Shown here: one piece after another, positions 8,789 to 17,703 of the stretch
How the letters are laid out: each line of letters opens with the position of its first letter
Numbering within the stretch: position 1 is the stretch's first letter
Source: Arthrobacter pullicola
GTDB lineage: Bacteria; Actinomycetota; Actinomycetes; Actinomycetales; Micrococcaceae
Direction: 5' to 3'
NCBI RefSeq assembly: GCF_014836875.1
Contig: NZ_JACSQC010000001.1
Location: 248,001 to 312,000 of the forward strand
Length of the DNA: 64,000 nucleotides
The notes under the pieces: model-generated
What the model saw: only the letters and a program-made list of their open reading frames with translations
The model's database searches: none
What the model was told of the DNA's origin: nothing
Made by a program: the position numbers and the translations under genes

Positions 8789-9115
8789 CTACTTCAGGAA
8801 GGCCGCGAATTCCTGCTCGAGGACCTGCTTCGGCTTCGCACCGATCGACGTGGCAGCAACCTCACCGCCCTTGAAGACGTACACGGCAGGAATGGACGTG
8901 ATGCCGTACTTGGCGGCGATCGCCGGGTTGTCGTCAACGTTGACCTTGACCACGTCGACCTTCTCCGCGTATTCGGCGGCGATGTCATCGAGGATCGGGG
9001 AGAGCATCCGGCACGGACCGCACCACTCAGCCCAGAAGTCCACAATGACCGGCTTGTCTGCGGCCAGCACATCGGTGCTGAACGAGGAATCCGTTACGTC
9101 CTTGGCATTGCTCAT
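8789..9115 (-). CDS. trxA: Thioredoxin
   Basis: 108 aa, standard length. The active site is WCGPC (Cys32, Cys35), followed by the conserved cis-proline region near TSIPAVYVFKGG. It reduces protein disulfides in the cytosol using electrons from the thioredoxin reductase encoded 22 bp upstream. AAGGAG precedes the ATG. Confidence 0.97.
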   Translation of the reverse strand: MSNAKDVTDSSFSTDVLAADKPVIVDFWAEWCGPCRMLSPILDDIAAEYAEKVDVVKVNVDDNPAIAAKYGITSIPAVYVFKGGEVAATSIGAKPKQVLEQEFAAFLK

Positions 9116-9136
9116 GGTTTTACTCCTTGTGGATCT

Positions 9137-10171
9137 CTAGACGGCGGCGTTTTCGGAAACAGTTTCCGACGCCGGGGTGGGAACGGTGGCAGCAGTGGCG
9201 GCTGAACCCAGGTCTGCCAGGTAATGCTCGACGTCGAGCGCAGCGGCGCAGCCTGATCCGGCTGCCGTAATGGCCTGGCGGTAGGTCGGGTCAATAACGT
9301 CGCCGGCTGCGAATACGCCGGGGAGGGAGGTCTTGGAGGTGCGTCCCTGGACGGCGATGGTGCCGGCTTCGGTCAGCTCCAGCTGGCCACGGACCAGGTC
9401 GATGCGCGGATCGTTGCCGATCGCGACGAAGATGCCGGTGACTTCGAGGTCCGACTCCGACCCGTCGACGGTGTTGCGCAGCCGCAGCCCGGTGGCCTTC
9501 TCAGCCCCATGGATCCCTACGACCTCAGAATCCCAGACGAAGCGGATCTTCTCATTGGCCAGTGCGCGGTCCTGCATGATCTTGGAGGCGCGCAGCGTGC
9601 TGCGGCGGTGCACCACGGTGACCGAATCAGCGAACTTAGTAAGGAACAGCGCCTCTTCCAGTGCAGAGTCGCCGCCGCCGATGACGGCAATGTTCTGGCC
9701 CTTGAAGAAGAAACCATCGCAGGTGGCGCACCAGCTGACGCCGCGGCCGGAAAGCCGCTTCTCATCCTCGAGGCCCAGTTCACGGTAGGCGGATCCGGTG
9801 GAGATGATGACGGCGCGGGCCAGGAAGGTCTCCCCGGTGCCGATGGTGACCTTCTTGACCTCTCCGGTGAGGTCGACGGAGGTGACATCCTCGAACAGGA
9901 TCTCGGTGCCGAAACGGGCGGCCTGCTTCTCGAGGTTGGCCATGAGATCCGGGCCCATAATTCCTTCGGGGAAGCCCGGGAAGTTCTCCACGTCAGTGGT
10001 GTTCATCAGTTCACCGCCGGCAGTGACGGAGCTGGCGATCAGCAGGGGCTTCAGGTTGGCACGCGCGGTGTAGACGGCGGCGGTGTAACCGGACGGCCCG
10101 GAGCCAACGATGATGACGTCCCGGATTTCGGGTGCGGAACCTGTGGCGTCGGAGAGAATTTCGGTGCTCAC
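9137..10171 (-). CDS. trxB: Thioredoxin-disulfide reductase
   Basis: 344 aa from the GTG at 10171, chosen because AGAGG lies upstream and the family begins shortly before the FAD loop; a longer frame to 10291 is unsupported. FAD-binding GSGPSG is near residue 24, the redox pair CATC is Cys148/Cys151, the NADPH loop GGGDSALEEA follows, and the C-terminal FAD motif is GVFAAGDVID. It transfers NADPH electrons to thioredoxin. The C-terminus carries an Ala/Thr/Ser-rich tail of about 30 residues beyond the conserved core. Confidence 0.96.
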   Translation of the reverse strand: MSTEILSDATGSAPEIRDVIIVGSGPSGYTAAVYTARANLKPLLIASSVTAGGELMNTTDVENFPGFPEGIMGPDLMANLEKQAARFGTEILFEDVTSVDLTGEVKKVTIGTGETFLARAVIISTGSAYRELGLEDEKRLSGRGVSWCATCDGFFFKGQNIAVIGGGDSALEEALFLTKFADSVTVVHRRSTLRASKIMQDRALANEKIRFVWDSEVVGIHGAEKATGLRLRNTVDGSESDLEVTGIFVAIGNDPRIDLVRGQLELTEAGTIAVQGRTSKTSLPGVFAAGDVIDPTYRQAITAAGSGCAAALDVEHYLADLGSAATAATVPTPASETVSENAAV

Positions 10172-10336
10172 GTGCTGTGAACCTCTTTCTTTGGAGAACG
10201 GGCGGGACCCGGTGATGGAACGCTCGGGGACTCTAACCACCCGGCACAACACTGACAGGGAACAGCTTATTCCGAATGGCTGCTGCGTCACATGCTGGGC
10301 CGCCGGGCCGGTTCCCGGCGGCTCAAATGGCTGGAA

Positions 10337-11845
10337 TCAGGACACCGCGATTTCTGCGATGCGCAGTCCCCAGGGGTATTCGGCCTGTACTCCACTCAGG
10401 CGGGGGAGCTGGGTGAAGTTAATGATCACGTAACTGGCCGACGCCGGCTCCCCGTTCACCTTGGGCACCGTGATGCTGGTGGTGGGTCCGGTGAAGCCGC
10501 TCTGGGCAACGGTGGAGGCACCTTCCAGGGTGGGCTGGTCATTGAGCACGACCGAGAAGCTGCCGCCGCTGCCGTTCAGCTGGGTGATATCCACCTTGCT
10601 GATGGCCGATTCGTCTTCGAGTTCGACGACGAGTGCCAGGCTGGGTGCCAGGCCGCCGAAGGTTTCCGAGGCGTAGACGTAGCTGGACCAGTAGCTGGCA
10701 GGGTTGCCGTCGATGATCTGCGGAAGAGCGGCATCATTCACCGAGTCCAGCTCCTGGTTGCCGGGAACCAGGCGGGTGACACCGGCAGTAGCGGGAGCGG
10801 GCAGGGCGGCTCCCGTTTCTTCGGCTGTGCCCTCTTCCGGTGCCGGGGCTACCGCCTCCGGAGAGGTGGAAACCTCGTCGGAGGCGAACATGTCCCCGAC
10901 CTTGCCGAGGTTCGTAAAGGCCAGAACCACGGCAACGATCAGTACCAGGCTGAGGAAGCCTCCAACCAGCAGCCGGCCGTACCTGCGGTCGCCGGAGGCC
11001 TGGGGCTCGTCGTCGTCGTCCTGCTGGTAGTCCTCATAGGGTTCGGACTCATAGCCGGCACCCAGGGCAGTGCGGGGGAAGCTGGAGGCGCGGCGCTCAT
11101 TCTCGCCTGCCGGTGCGTAGCCTTCCACGGGGAAGTCATCCTCACCTTCCCAGCGGCTCACCTTGGGGGTGGCAGCGGGAGCCGTCTCCTGCGGTGCGGT
11201 GGAGTAGGCGGCGGTACGCGGGCTCTGGCGGGGCGGCGGGGGAACGGCTGCGGCACCGGTGGCTGCCTCCGCCGGGGCCGCCTGGGACCCGCCGAACTCA
11301 AGGTCGCGTTCAGCGTTGGCTGCCGCGGCAGCACCTGCAGCGCCGGAGGCTGCGGCTCCACGGCCGAAGCGGGGAAGCTGGGGTTTGGACAGGCCGGAGA
11401 GCAGGGGCCGGCGGTCCCGTTCCGGGGCTTCCTCGACGTAGCGGTCTTCTTCAACCGTCTCGGGTTCGCGTGAACGGGGCTCGCCAAAGATCTCCGAGCC
11501 GAGGGTGTCCGTGAAAAACGGTTCCACGTAGGGTGCGTCACGTTCAATGACGAGGTCCAGGAGGTCGGCCGCGTTGCCGGTGGAGGTGATCAGGTAGGTG
11601 CAGCCGTCGCTGACGCCCAGGTCCAGGATCTGCACGGTGGAATACCGCTCGCCGGTGGCGATTTCCCGCGCACTGGCGCTCACCTGGCTGGCGTTCTGCG
11701 GTGCGGCAACGAGGATGCTTACGGCACGGTTCAGCACCTGGTCCACGCCGTCGAGGACGAGGTCGTTCTCTGCCGAGGCCAGTACCTGGGCGGTGACCTT
11801 GTATCGGCCGCCCAGCACTGAACCAACGTTTACCGGTTGTGGCAC
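10337..11845 (-). CDS. Membrane protein with kinase-like N-terminus and extracytoplasmic discoidin-like domain
   Basis: 502 aa from the GTG at 11845 (GGGAGGA upstream). Residues 1-105 resemble the N-lobe of the pseudokinase associated with MurJ (VLGGRYKVTAQVL, no catalytic Lys/Asp pair identifiable). There follows a low-complexity Ala/Pro/Glu region (about 115-285), one membrane helix (291-312) and an outside domain (about 360-502) with a jelly-roll, carbohydrate-binding look (IIDGNPASYWSS). In mycobacteria MviN/MurJ carries a C-terminal pseudokinase plus an extracytoplasmic domain in one polypeptide. Here that half is a separate gene directly downstream of murJ. Its likely role is phosphorylation-dependent control of the lipid II flippase. 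Confidence 0.75.
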   Translation of the reverse strand: MPQPVNVGSVLGGRYKVTAQVLASAENDLVLDGVDQVLNRAVSILVAAPQNASQVSASAREIATGERYSTVQILDLGVSDGCTYLITSTGNAADLLDLVIERDAPYVEPFFTDTLGSEIFGEPRSREPETVEEDRYVEEAPERDRRPLLSGLSKPQLPRFGRGAAASGAAGAAAAANAERDLEFGGSQAAPAEAATGAAAVPPPPRQSPRTAAYSTAPQETAPAATPKVSRWEGEDDFPVEGYAPAGENERRASSFPRTALGAGYESEPYEDYQQDDDDEPQASGDRRYGRLLVGGFLSLVLIVAVVLAFTNLGKVGDMFASDEVSTSPEAVAPAPEEGTAEETGAALPAPATAGVTRLVPGNQELDSVNDAALPQIIDGNPASYWSSYVYASETFGGLAPSLALVVELEDESAISKVDITQLNGSGGSFSVVLNDQPTLEGASTVAQSGFTGPTTSITVPKVNGEPASASYVIINFTQLPRLSGVQAEYPWGLRIAEIAVS

Positions 11846-12013
11846 GTGTTCCTCCCGTGGAAACGGCTGTAACTTCTGCAAGATGTTGCCACCGGCGGAC
11901 GTGAGGCTGCCGGTGCGGTTAACACAGTACGCGCACGCCACGAAGGACTTTCCCGTACTGCCCGCCTTATTCCATGCTACCTGCGGCCGCAGTCAAACCT
12001 GAGTTTGGTGTCT

Positions 12014-13681
12014 TCAGGCCCTGCGCTTGAGGCGGGCGAGGAGGGGTGCCAGGAACTCATCCAGTTCCTTGACCTTCAGTCCCCGCAGCATCGCGGCGTA
12101 GGACAGGGCCATCAAGGTGCCGCAGACCACCAGGACGACGACGGCGTTGGCGAGGGAGTTCCAGGCGAACCCGTCAGAGGTGTAGCCGCCAAACATTGCC
12201 AAAGCTGCGGCTCCCACGACGGACGCCCCGAGGGCTGCGACGGTCAACCGGACATGCAGGTCGAACACGCGGCCCGCGCCGTAGTGGCCAAGTTTGCGGT
12301 TCAGGAAAATATGGCTGAGCACCACAGCCGCGATGTTGCCGATCGAGTAGGCCACGGCCAGGCCAAAAACGATCCGGTCCGCCGGAAGGGCGGCCGCGGC
12401 AAGGGCCAGGGACACGCCGAGGATGGAGAGGATCACCTGCATGATCAGCGGCGTTCTAGCGTCTTCATTGGCGTAGAAGGCACGGTTCATGAGGAAGGTT
12501 GCACTGAGGAACGGGGCACTGGCCGCCAGCAGGACCAGCACCTGCGCCTGAATCACGGCCGAGGCGTTGGACCCGCCGCTGAACCACATGCTGATGGGAC
12601 CGGCCAGCACCACCAGGACAGCCGCGCAGAACACAGTTGCCACCCCGATGGCGCGCAGCCCGCGGGAAATGGTTTCCCGGACCCCGTCCAGGTCCTTCTC
12701 CACATACGCGTGGGACATGCGGTTAAAGAGGACGGTCGCGAGCGAAAGCGTGATGACCGAGTGCGGGATGATGTAGAGCATCGCAGCGGTTTCCAGGTTG
12801 AGGTGACCGGCGATCTCCTGGGGCGGGGTCAAGGCCTGATAGTCCGGCCGCGCGGCGGAGGCTATGGTCGCAACCTTGGTGTACACAAGGTACGCGCCGT
12901 TGCCGACGAGCATGGTGAGGACGGTCCATTTGGCGACCTTGCCGGTCTGCCCCAGGCCGACACCGCGCAGCCCGAAGGACGGGCGCAGTCCGAGTCCCAG
13001 CTTCTTCAGGGGGAACAGCAGGACAACGGCCTGCAGCACGATTCCGAGGGTGGTGCTGCCGGCAAGGATCAGGGTTGCTGTGGATGTCCAGGTTTCCGGC
13101 GAGAACTGTTCGGTCTCCTGCCGGCCCACGAAGGTGATGAAGACGATCAGGCCGGCGATGGCCACCAGGTTGTTGACCACCGGTGCCCACATGTACGCAC
13201 CGAACCGCCCGTTGGCGTTCAGGATCTGGCCAATCACGGCATAGGCGCCGTAGAAGAAGATCTGCGGGAAGAGCCAGTAGGCAAAAACCGTGGCCAGCGG
13301 AAGCTGGTCCGGGTTCAGGGCGGTCACCAGAGGCAGGATCAGCGGCGCCGCGATGGTTGCCAGGGCAGCGATGACAGCCAGGAACACCAGGCTTAGGGTC
13401 AGGATCCGAGAAACGTAATCCGCCCCGCGGTCCTCGCGTTTGCTGGCCTTGATGATCTGCGGGACCAGCACGGCGTTGAAGACGCCGCCTGCCACCAGGA
13501 GGTAGATGAAGTTGGGCAGGACATTCGCGGAACTGAAGATGTCCGTGACCAGCCCCGTATTGCCAATGGCCACGGCCAGCAGCGCGGTGCGGACCAATCC
13601 GAGTACGCGGGAAACCATGGTTCCCGCTGCCATGACGGCGCTGGAGCGGGCAGTGCTGGGAGCGGTATTCTGTGCGGCCAT
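12014..13681 (-). CDS. murJ: Lipid II flippase MurJ (MviN)
   Basis: 555 aa with about 14 hydrophobic segments and the hallmark N-terminal stretch ARSSAVMAAGTMVSRVLGLVRT. It translocates lipid II across the cytoplasmic membrane for peptidoglycan synthesis. It lacks the large C-terminal extension found in the mycobacterial MviN; that material is encoded by the next gene downstream. It lies 79 bp after the Nudix gene with no DUF6049-type gene between them, although one usually sits there in actinobacteria. Confidence 0.93.
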   Translation of the reverse strand: MAAQNTAPSTARSSAVMAAGTMVSRVLGLVRTALLAVAIGNTGLVTDIFSSANVLPNFIYLLVAGGVFNAVLVPQIIKASKREDRGADYVSRILTLSLVFLAVIAALATIAAPLILPLVTALNPDQLPLATVFAYWLFPQIFFYGAYAVIGQILNANGRFGAYMWAPVVNNLVAIAGLIVFITFVGRQETEQFSPETWTSTATLILAGSTTLGIVLQAVVLLFPLKKLGLGLRPSFGLRGVGLGQTGKVAKWTVLTMLVGNGAYLVYTKVATIASAARPDYQALTPPQEIAGHLNLETAAMLYIIPHSVITLSLATVLFNRMSHAYVEKDLDGVRETISRGLRAIGVATVFCAAVLVVLAGPISMWFSGGSNASAVIQAQVLVLLAASAPFLSATFLMNRAFYANEDARTPLIMQVILSILGVSLALAAAALPADRIVFGLAVAYSIGNIAAVVLSHIFLNRKLGHYGAGRVFDLHVRLTVAALGASVVGAAALAMFGGYTSDGFAWNSLANAVVVLVVCGTLMALSYAAMLRGLKVKELDEFLAPLLARLKRRA

Positions 13682-13760
13682 TATGTCCTTATGCTCTCAC
13701 CTTCACGGGCGAATCATGCAAAGCCAGCGGGTGTGGAGGCCGGCCGGCAACGGCCGCCGG

Positions 13761-14291
13761 TTACAGGTGTTTGGGCAGGATCTCGCGGGCAAGGTCCGCG
13801 ATACGGCGTTCATTGGGGAAGGAAAGGCGCCGGCTCAGGACCGAAAGCGGAACCCAGGCAACATCAACGGCCTCGTGGTCAGGATCATTCTCGATCGTGA
13901 GCTCCCCGCCGACGGCAACAAGCAGATAATGGTGCACGGTTTTGTGCACCCGGTGGCCGCTGACTGTGAACCAGTAGTCAATGCTGCCCAGCGGACTGAG
14001 GATGCGGCCGCTGATGCCGGTCTCCTCGGCGATCTCGCGGATGGCCGCCTGCTGGTTGTCCTCATCGTTCTCCGGGTGGCCCTTGGGCAGGCACCACTCG
14101 AGCCGTCCGCCGCGGTTGAGCCGGGCGATGATGGCCACGGGCAGCTGGGGATCACTGGTATCCACCACAATTCCCCCGGCAGACACCTCTTCGACCGTGG
14201 GCAGGGCCGCATGAGCCGGGTGCGCGCCGGAACTGCCCATTGACGCAGTCAATGGGGTCCGCTTGGGCGCACTCGGGACAGGATGGGCCAT
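13761..14291 (-). CDS. Nudix hydrolase (MutT4-like)
   Basis: 176 aa from the ATG at 14291; the frame is open to 14381 but conserved sequence begins later. The Nudix box is complete: Gly71, Glu77, then REIAEETGI (85-93). It hydrolyses a nucleoside diphosphate linked to another moiety; the mycobacterial neighbour of pcnA and mviN is MutT4. The first 35 residues are Pro/Ala-rich and look unstructured. It is divergent from the nucleotidyltransferase gene. Confidence 0.9.
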   Translation of the reverse strand: MAHPVPSAPKRTPLTASMGSSGAHPAHAALPTVEEVSAGGIVVDTSDPQLPVAIIARLNRGGRLEWCLPKGHPENDEDNQQAAIREIAEETGISGRILSPLGSIDYWFTVSGHRVHKTVHHYLLVAVGGELTIENDPDHEAVDVAWVPLSVLSRRLSFPNERRIADLAREILPKHL

Positions 14292-14434
14292 ACCCCCACT
14301 GTAACTACCTTTCCCCAGCGATGATGACTGTTCCCAGCCCACCCCTGCCGGGCCGCGGCAACCCCGGCGTGTCCGGGTCACAGGTGGGCTCTGTTGTCTG
14401 CTGCGGCCGGTTTATCTGGCACGCTTAAAGCACT

Positions 14435-15913
14435 ATGGCGCACCTTTTTGACAGCTCTGTCCCGCATCCCCCGCTTCCTGGCGTGATCCCGCAGCTGGGA
14501 GAGATGTTCCAGGCGGCTGGGTTTGAACTCTCCCTGGTCGGCGGACCGGTGCGGGACCTCTTCCTGGGCCGGGTTTCCCCGGACCTGGATTTCACCACGA
14601 ATGCACGGCCGGATGACATCCTTTCCGTAGTCCGCGGCTGGTGCGACGCGTACTGGGAGATAGGCCGGGAGTTCGGCACCATCGGGATGCGCAAGGACGG
14701 CTTCCAGATCGAAATCACCACCTACCGCGCCGAAGCCTACGATCCGGAATCGCGCAAGCCGGTGGTCGCCTTTGGCGAGAAGCTGGAAGACGACCTGTTC
14801 CGCCGGGATTTCACCATGAACTCGATGGCGCTGCGGCTGCCGCAGCTTGAGCTGGTGGATCCCTTCGGCGGAGTCCGTGACCTGCATGCCGGAGTAGTGC
14901 GCACACCCGGTGCGCCGTCGTCGTCGTTTTCGGACGATCCGCTGCGCATGATGCGGGCGGCCCGGTTCGCCTCCCAGCTCGACGTCACGGTGGCGCCGGA
15001 GGTGTTCGAAGCCATGAAGGACATGGCGGGGCGGATCGAGATCATCTCGGCTGAGCGGGTCCGTGACGAACTGGTGAAGCTGATTAACGGCAAGTCACCG
15101 GCAGCGGGCATGGACCTGCTGGTGGAGAGCGGCCTGGCGGAGTATGTGCTGCCCGAAGTCGCGGCCCTGAAGCTGGAGATGGACGAACACCACCGGCACA
15201 AGGACGTTTACCAGCACTCGCTGACGGTGCTGCGGCAGGCCTGCGAACAGGAAACCGGGCCTGACGGTCCGGTGCCGGGACCTGACTTCATCCTGCGCTT
15301 CGCGGCGCTGATGCACGACGTCGGAAAGCCGGCCACCCGCCGCTTCGAACCCGCAGGGTCGGTCAGCTTCCTGCACCACGACGTCGTCGGCGCCAAGCTC
15401 ACCGCAAAGCGGATGAAGGCGCTGCGCTTCGATAATGACACCATCAAGGCCGTTTCCCGCCTGGTGGAACTGCACATGCGTTTCTACGGCTACGGCGACG
15501 CAGGCTGGAGCGACTCCGCAGTGCGCCGGTATGTCACGGACGCCGGCCCGCTGCTGGAGCGTCTGCACCGGCTGACCCGCTCCGACGTCACCACCCGGAA
15601 CCGGCGCAAGGCCGAACGGCTGGCCTTCGCCTACGACGACCTCGAAGAGCGGATAGCGAAGCTGGCCGAGCAGGAGGAACTGGCCTCGATCCGGCCGGAT
15701 CTGGACGGCAGCCAGATCATGGAGCTGCTCGGCATCAGGCCGGGACCAGTGGTGGGCCGCGCCTACCGGTTCCTGCTGGAGGAACGGATGGAGAACGGTC
15801 CCTCGGACCCCGAAGAGGCGGCGGCCAAGCTTCGCTCCTGGTGGCAGGAGCAGCCGGAAAGCCGGCAGGAAACCGGAGCAGACCAGCAGAACGAGACAGA
15901 GGAGCAGTCATGA
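14435..15913 (+). CDS. CCA tRNA nucleotidyltransferase / poly(A) polymerase family protein
   Basis: 492 aa. The head domain has the class II nucleotidyltransferase signature GGPVRD (36-41) and the two metal-binding aspartates in SPDLDFTT (Asp50, Asp52), followed by the RRDFTMNSMA block. An HD domain follows at about 250-390 (FAALMHDVGKPATRR with the HD pair). Actinobacterial proteins of this type (PcnA in Mycobacterium) add or repair the 3' CCA of tRNAs. Its stop overlaps the start of the phosphatase gene (ATGA). Confidence 0.93.
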   Translation: MAHLFDSSVPHPPLPGVIPQLGEMFQAAGFELSLVGGPVRDLFLGRVSPDLDFTTNARPDDILSVVRGWCDAYWEIGREFGTIGMRKDGFQIEITTYRAEAYDPESRKPVVAFGEKLEDDLFRRDFTMNSMALRLPQLELVDPFGGVRDLHAGVVRTPGAPSSSFSDDPLRMMRAARFASQLDVTVAPEVFEAMKDMAGRIEIISAERVRDELVKLINGKSPAAGMDLLVESGLAEYVLPEVAALKLEMDEHHRHKDVYQHSLTVLRQACEQETGPDGPVPGPDFILRFAALMHDVGKPATRRFEPAGSVSFLHHDVVGAKLTAKRMKALRFDNDTIKAVSRLVELHMRFYGYGDAGWSDSAVRRYVTDAGPLLERLHRLTRSDVTTRNRRKAERLAFAYDDLEERIAKLAEQEELASIRPDLDGSQIMELLGIRPGPVVGRAYRFLLEERMENGPSDPEEAAAKLRSWWQEQPESRQETGADQQNETEEQS

Positions 15914-16563
15914 CCGCACAGAATTTTGGACCGGCGGTCCCGGACCTGACACCCGCCGGAACCCCGCTGCCCATCCTTTGGCTGGTCCGGCACGGGGAGA
16001 CGGAATGGTCCCGGGAGGGAAATTACACCGGGCTGACGGACATCCCCCTCACAGCGGAGGGGGAAGCGCAGGCCGCGGCTGCCCGCGGGAAGATAGGGCA
16101 CTTCGAGTTTGACCGGGTTTTTACCTCACCGTTGGTCAGGGCGCGGCGCACAGCCGAACTCCTGGGCTACCCCGACGCCGAGATCCTGCCGCACGCACAC
16201 GAATGGGACTACGGGCAGAACGAAGGCCGGAAGAGCACAGAGGTACGGGCCCAGAACCCGGGATACATCATTTGGAACGACGGCGTTCCGGGTGGCGAAT
16301 CACTGGACTCCGTGGCAGCCCGTGCAGACCGTATAATCTCCACCGTGCAGGCCGGCTGCGGAACACCGATGGACCGGGATCCGGACGCCGTTCCCATGGA
16401 GCGGGCACTGCTGGTGGCCCACGGACACTTCCTGCGCATCCTCGCCGCCCGCTGGTTGGGTCTTGCCCCTGACCAAGGCCGGCACCTGGTGCTGGGAACG
16501 GCGGCAGTGTGCGTTCTGGGCTGGGATAAGCACACCCCCGCCCTGCTGAAATGGAATATCTAG
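15910..16563 (+). CDS. Histidine phosphatase family protein (phosphoglycerate-mutase-like)
   Basis: 217 aa from the ATG at 15910. The phosphorylated-His motif is VRHGETEWS (His28); the second catalytic His is in LLVAHGHFLRIL (about residue 166). The acidic ETxxDR-like segment falls near EWDYGQNEGRKST. This is a cofactor-dependent-mutase-fold phosphatase acting on a small phosphorylated metabolite that cannot be specified. It is coupled to the upstream gene by a 4-bp overlap, so it is co-expressed with tRNA maturation. Confidence 0.9.
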   Translation: MTAQNFGPAVPDLTPAGTPLPILWLVRHGETEWSREGNYTGLTDIPLTAEGEAQAAAARGKIGHFEFDRVFTSPLVRARRTAELLGYPDAEILPHAHEWDYGQNEGRKSTEVRAQNPGYIIWNDGVPGGESLDSVAARADRIISTVQAGCGTPMDRDPDAVPMERALLVAHGHFLRILAARWLGLAPDQGRHLVLGTAAVCVLGWDKHTPALLKWNI

Positions 16564-17295
16564 AAAGATTTTAAAGAAAGTTTTGCATTTGGGGTTGGCA
16601 ATCCCCACGTAAGTCGGCTATATTTTTTTCAGCAGCCGGCCCTGCCGGCTAATGCGGCTAACGCAAAGCACCCGCTAGAACTACAACTGGTAGAACTAAA
16701 GCTAGAACACACCTAGTAGAGCTACGCCGGTGCAACCTACTCGCAACAAAGTACATGCAGCAACCAATGCAGCGGCCCCCAAGGCCCCGGACAACCAATG
16801 GAGGTGGAGAATGGATACCAATTTTGCGGGCACAGCCCGGCGGTCCCTTTTCCGTGTAACCATGTCCGGCCTGCCGGTTGGAGTGCGGTACGGGATGTGC
16901 GGCCAGCCCCTTGCTGAGACCAGGCAGCCCGCTGAGACCAGGCAGCCCGGCGAGACCAGGCAGCCCGCTGAGACCAGACAGCCCGGCGAGACCGGGCTGG
17001 TCCCGGCAGCTGCTGTCCTGCGCCGGACTGCCGCGTAGACTGCCGGCCTCCTCGCTGAGAGCCGGTCTGCGGCTCAGCGGCTTTAAAGCAGCTCACCACC
17101 AGGTTTTCGGGTTTCTGCACGGGTTTCGGTTTCGGGCCTGACTGGCCTTCGGCTCCGGTGCCTGTCCGCCTAAGGCGGGCACAGATCAGCACACGGAGCC
17201 CTTCCGCCAACACCTGCGCCATTGAATTGGGCCGCTGACTTCCTTTTTGCTTTTCATTTCCGCGCCTTTAGTGCGCCATTCTTGGGAGTATTGCC
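16564..17295. other. Intergenic region with hairpins and short repeats
   Basis: The 732 bp start AT-rich, with a hairpin GGGGTTGGCAATCCCC near 16591-16606, a T7 run and a second hairpin (AGCCGGC-cct-GCCGGCT, about 16634-16650). A series of TAGAAC-like hexamers follows at 16676, 16691 and 16703, with TAGAGC at 16717, and then the 18-bp tandem repeat listed separately. A frame at 16730-17038 would translate the repeat as alternating ETRQPA and ETRQPG, but there is no good ribosome binding site and no recognisable homology, so it is not called as a gene. Confidence 0.6.
16916..16993. repeat. 18-bp direct tandem repeat, about 4.3 copies
   Basis: Units begin at 16916, 16934, 16952, 16970 and (partial) 16988. 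Each is GAGACCAGGCAGCCC followed by either GCT or GGC, in strict alternation, so the higher-order period is 36 bp. One unit has a single G-to-A change. This is a minisatellite-type repeat. Confidence 0.93.
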
Positions 17296-17571
17296 ATGCC
17301 TTATAACAACCTGCCCTTTTTGGGATTGCAAGACGGGAAAAATGCCCACAATTCAGCGCCGGTGCTTCCTTCTGGAAGGGAAGAATTCCGGCGTGCGGCC
17401 GGAAGGCGCGCCGGCATTGCCGGTCCTGCGACGCTGGTGCGGAGGCTGGCCGGTGTTCTCCGCCGCCGGCTGGCCGTCAATCTGGCCACAAGCCAGGAAT
17501 CGCTCCAGGAACAGGAAGAGCGTCAGTTCAACCTCCTCACCCACTACATCAACAGCGGCAGCAGGCAGTAA
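17296..17571 (+). CDS. Small hypothetical protein
   Basis: 91 aa, not recognised. GGGAG lies at good spacing before the ATG. The middle is Arg/Ala-rich (about residues 29-60) and the C-terminal third is a likely amphipathic helix rich in Gln and Glu (SQESLQEQEERQFNLLTHY). No signal peptide or convincing membrane helix is present. It stands alone between the repeat region and mshA. The clear ribosome binding site and acidic/basic partitioning favour a real gene, but no homology supports it. Confidence 0.45.
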   Translation: MPYNNLPFLGLQDGKNAHNSAPVLPSGREEFRRAAGRRAGIAGPATLVRRLAGVLRRRLAVNLATSQESLQEQEERQFNLLTHYINSGSRQ

Positions 17572-17703
17572 GGGCGCCGCAGGCCGGGCCTTCGGTGGCC
17601 GTTGTCATCCAGCGGCGGCCACCGGGCCAGGAAACAAAGCGGGGCCTTATCGCGTTGTATGGTCGATAGGTAGGGAACACAGGCCAGCGACGAAGGGAGT
17701 GCT

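Noticed and set aside
12005-13396. Long plus-strand open frame opposite murJ
   Set aside because: It mirrors the conserved murJ gene in high-GC DNA; its translation has no family resemblance and is full of Gly/His/Gln from complementary codons.
16916-16993. Repeat array as a possible CRISPR
   Set aside because: Units are contiguous 18-mers with no spacers and no cas genes.
16730-17038. Open frame spanning the 18-bp repeat as a gene
   Set aside because: It has a weak start, no homology and no neighbours to support it; kept only as a comment on the repeat.
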